Below, in pieces: positions 63,061 through 64,000 of a stretch of 64,000 bases of DNA. The DNA is taken from positions 46,870 to 110,869 of the forward strand of contig JAYMTL010000055.1 of the NCBI GenBank assembly GCA_036897445.1, written 5' to 3'. Under the pieces are notes generated by a model, which saw only the letters and a list, made by a program, of their open reading frames with translations, had not been told where the DNA came from and did not search any database. Source of the DNA: Pelargonium tetragonum (Eukaryota > Streptophyta > Magnoliopsida > Geraniales > Geraniaceae). The position numbers and the translations under genes are program-made. Each line of letters opens with the position of its first letter. Position 1 is the first letter of the stretch.

Positions 63061-64000
63061 AGAATACCCCAATTCAGAATCAACAGTTGGAAACTCCTCT
63101 CTTTTAATTTAAACTGCTCTTCTTACTAGAATTCCTAAGATACCTCCCAGTTAGACTTTCTTTATTTTATTGCCAAGCACCCTTAATATTATCGGGAATG
63201 GAAAACCTAGAGAAACAGGTTTAAAAAACCCCAAAATTCTGGAATAAAATGACCTTTAAAAAGGCAAATCTCATTTATCATTCTTTTAAAGTAAAAAGAA
63301 TGCCTAAAAAGGGCACCTCTTATATGACACGGACTTCCTTTTCGGTTGCTACCTACTTAATTAAACGCATGAAATATTAGGAGTTTAAAAACAAACCCCT
63401 GCCAAAAAATGACTTGCTGTGCTGTATCATCATAAGTATTCTTTCTTTTATAAGGGGTTTGCTCTATTTCCTAAAACCTGGAAAAACAAAGAACTTAGTA
63501 TATCTTTCCTTTTTAGTTATGAATTCCCTTATCTCACAAAAAATCCCACTAACTATATTATATAAAAATTTCAAGCTAGAGTTTAGTCTTCAATTTACTT
63601 GGTAAAGCTGGATTTCTTATAAGTATAAATCCAAAGGTTCTAATCTCTAGGACTCCTTAGAAAAGTTTCCGGTTTTAGAATTCAAACTACACTAGACAAA
63701 GCTTACAGAGTATTTATGTATTTAAAGAAGTGCCTACTATCCAAATAGTTATAAAATCTGTTGTATAAAGAATATTTAATTCTCAACCGTCTGCGTTAAG
63801 AAAGTTAACCGCATTTTATTATAATATGATTTTATACATATTAGACCTTGCTAAGGGATCCCATTAAGCTTCAAAAGTGAAAGTATTGGTAACGCCTTCT
63901 GACTTAAAGAGAACCTTATAATGGAATTTTAGAAGTAAGTAAACGGATTACATTTATATAAGGGGCTTTTGATGTAGTATACCCACGTTTAGAGTATTCC

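Larger units (their letters stand above)
57441..64000. other. 6.6-kb stretch without genes
   Basis: No gene is recognisable. Minus-oriented R1 relics lie at about 58640-59110 and 62690-63060, and the 62204 inverted repeat is listed separately. About 59150-59270 is a low-complexity TTAATTAA/ATAGATAG patch. A minus-strand tRNA-like T-arm word near 60800 has no cloverleaf. The frame at 63414-63605 (63 codons, hydrophobic first half) has no known motif. Confidence 0.55.

Noticed and set aside
1-64000. CRISPR array, prophage, insertion sequence or restriction/defence genes
   Set aside because: No regularly spaced direct repeats, no transposase, integrase or Cas-like frames, and no terminal inverted repeats flanking a coding unit.

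Overview
This is an AT-rich (about 35-37 % GC, judged from sampled lines) window that is almost entirely gene-free. No reading frame with a start codon reaches 100 codons on either strand. The number and length of the short frames are what a random sequence of this composition would give. I recognise no protein domain, rRNA, intron core, transposase, integrase or CRISPR array. The one gene I am sure of is a complete tRNA-Cys(GCA) at 18278-18349 (+).

The tRNA is canonical and bacterial-looking, with G18-G19, U73, a perfect acceptor stem and an ...ACGTC... variable/T-stem junction. That fits an organelle genome keeping ancestral tRNAs, most likely a protist or green-algal mitochondrion and less likely a plastid. 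A gene density this low, with short palindromic repeats everywhere, resembles the hugely inflated organelle genomes known from some algae and protists. The organism cannot be named from this window, and a non-organelle origin is not excluded.

Layout: 1-8.3 kb is background sequence with a few GC-richer patches, two poly-C runs and an AT-rich patch near 7.0-7.1 kb. Between 8.3 and 9.1 kb lies a decayed, AAG-rich (purine, 3-nt phased) repeat, called R1 here. 9.1-18.2 kb is featureless apart from hairpins, followed by the tRNA-Cys. 19.6-21.1 kb is the densest R1 cluster, in both orientations. Further R1 relics lie near 22.9, 24.1, 33.8, 43.5, 46.3, 49.2, 50.2, 52.3, 57.4, 58.7-59.1 and 62.7-63.1 kb, most of the last ones on the minus strand. 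A GC-richer, purine-rich island fills 43.8-44.5 kb behind a strong hairpin. A tRNA-Cys-sized relic sits at 40.5 kb, and a perfect 15-bp inverted repeat sits at 62.2 kb.

Two sequence habits run through the whole window. One is the palindrome GGAATTCC and its relatives, which mark a general pattern of purine runs followed by pyrimidine runs. The other is the octamer GTCTAGCT (either strand), which marks R1. There is no operon or pathway to describe. The window is best read as organelle-like intergenic DNA built from old, diverged dispersed repeats around one tRNA gene.
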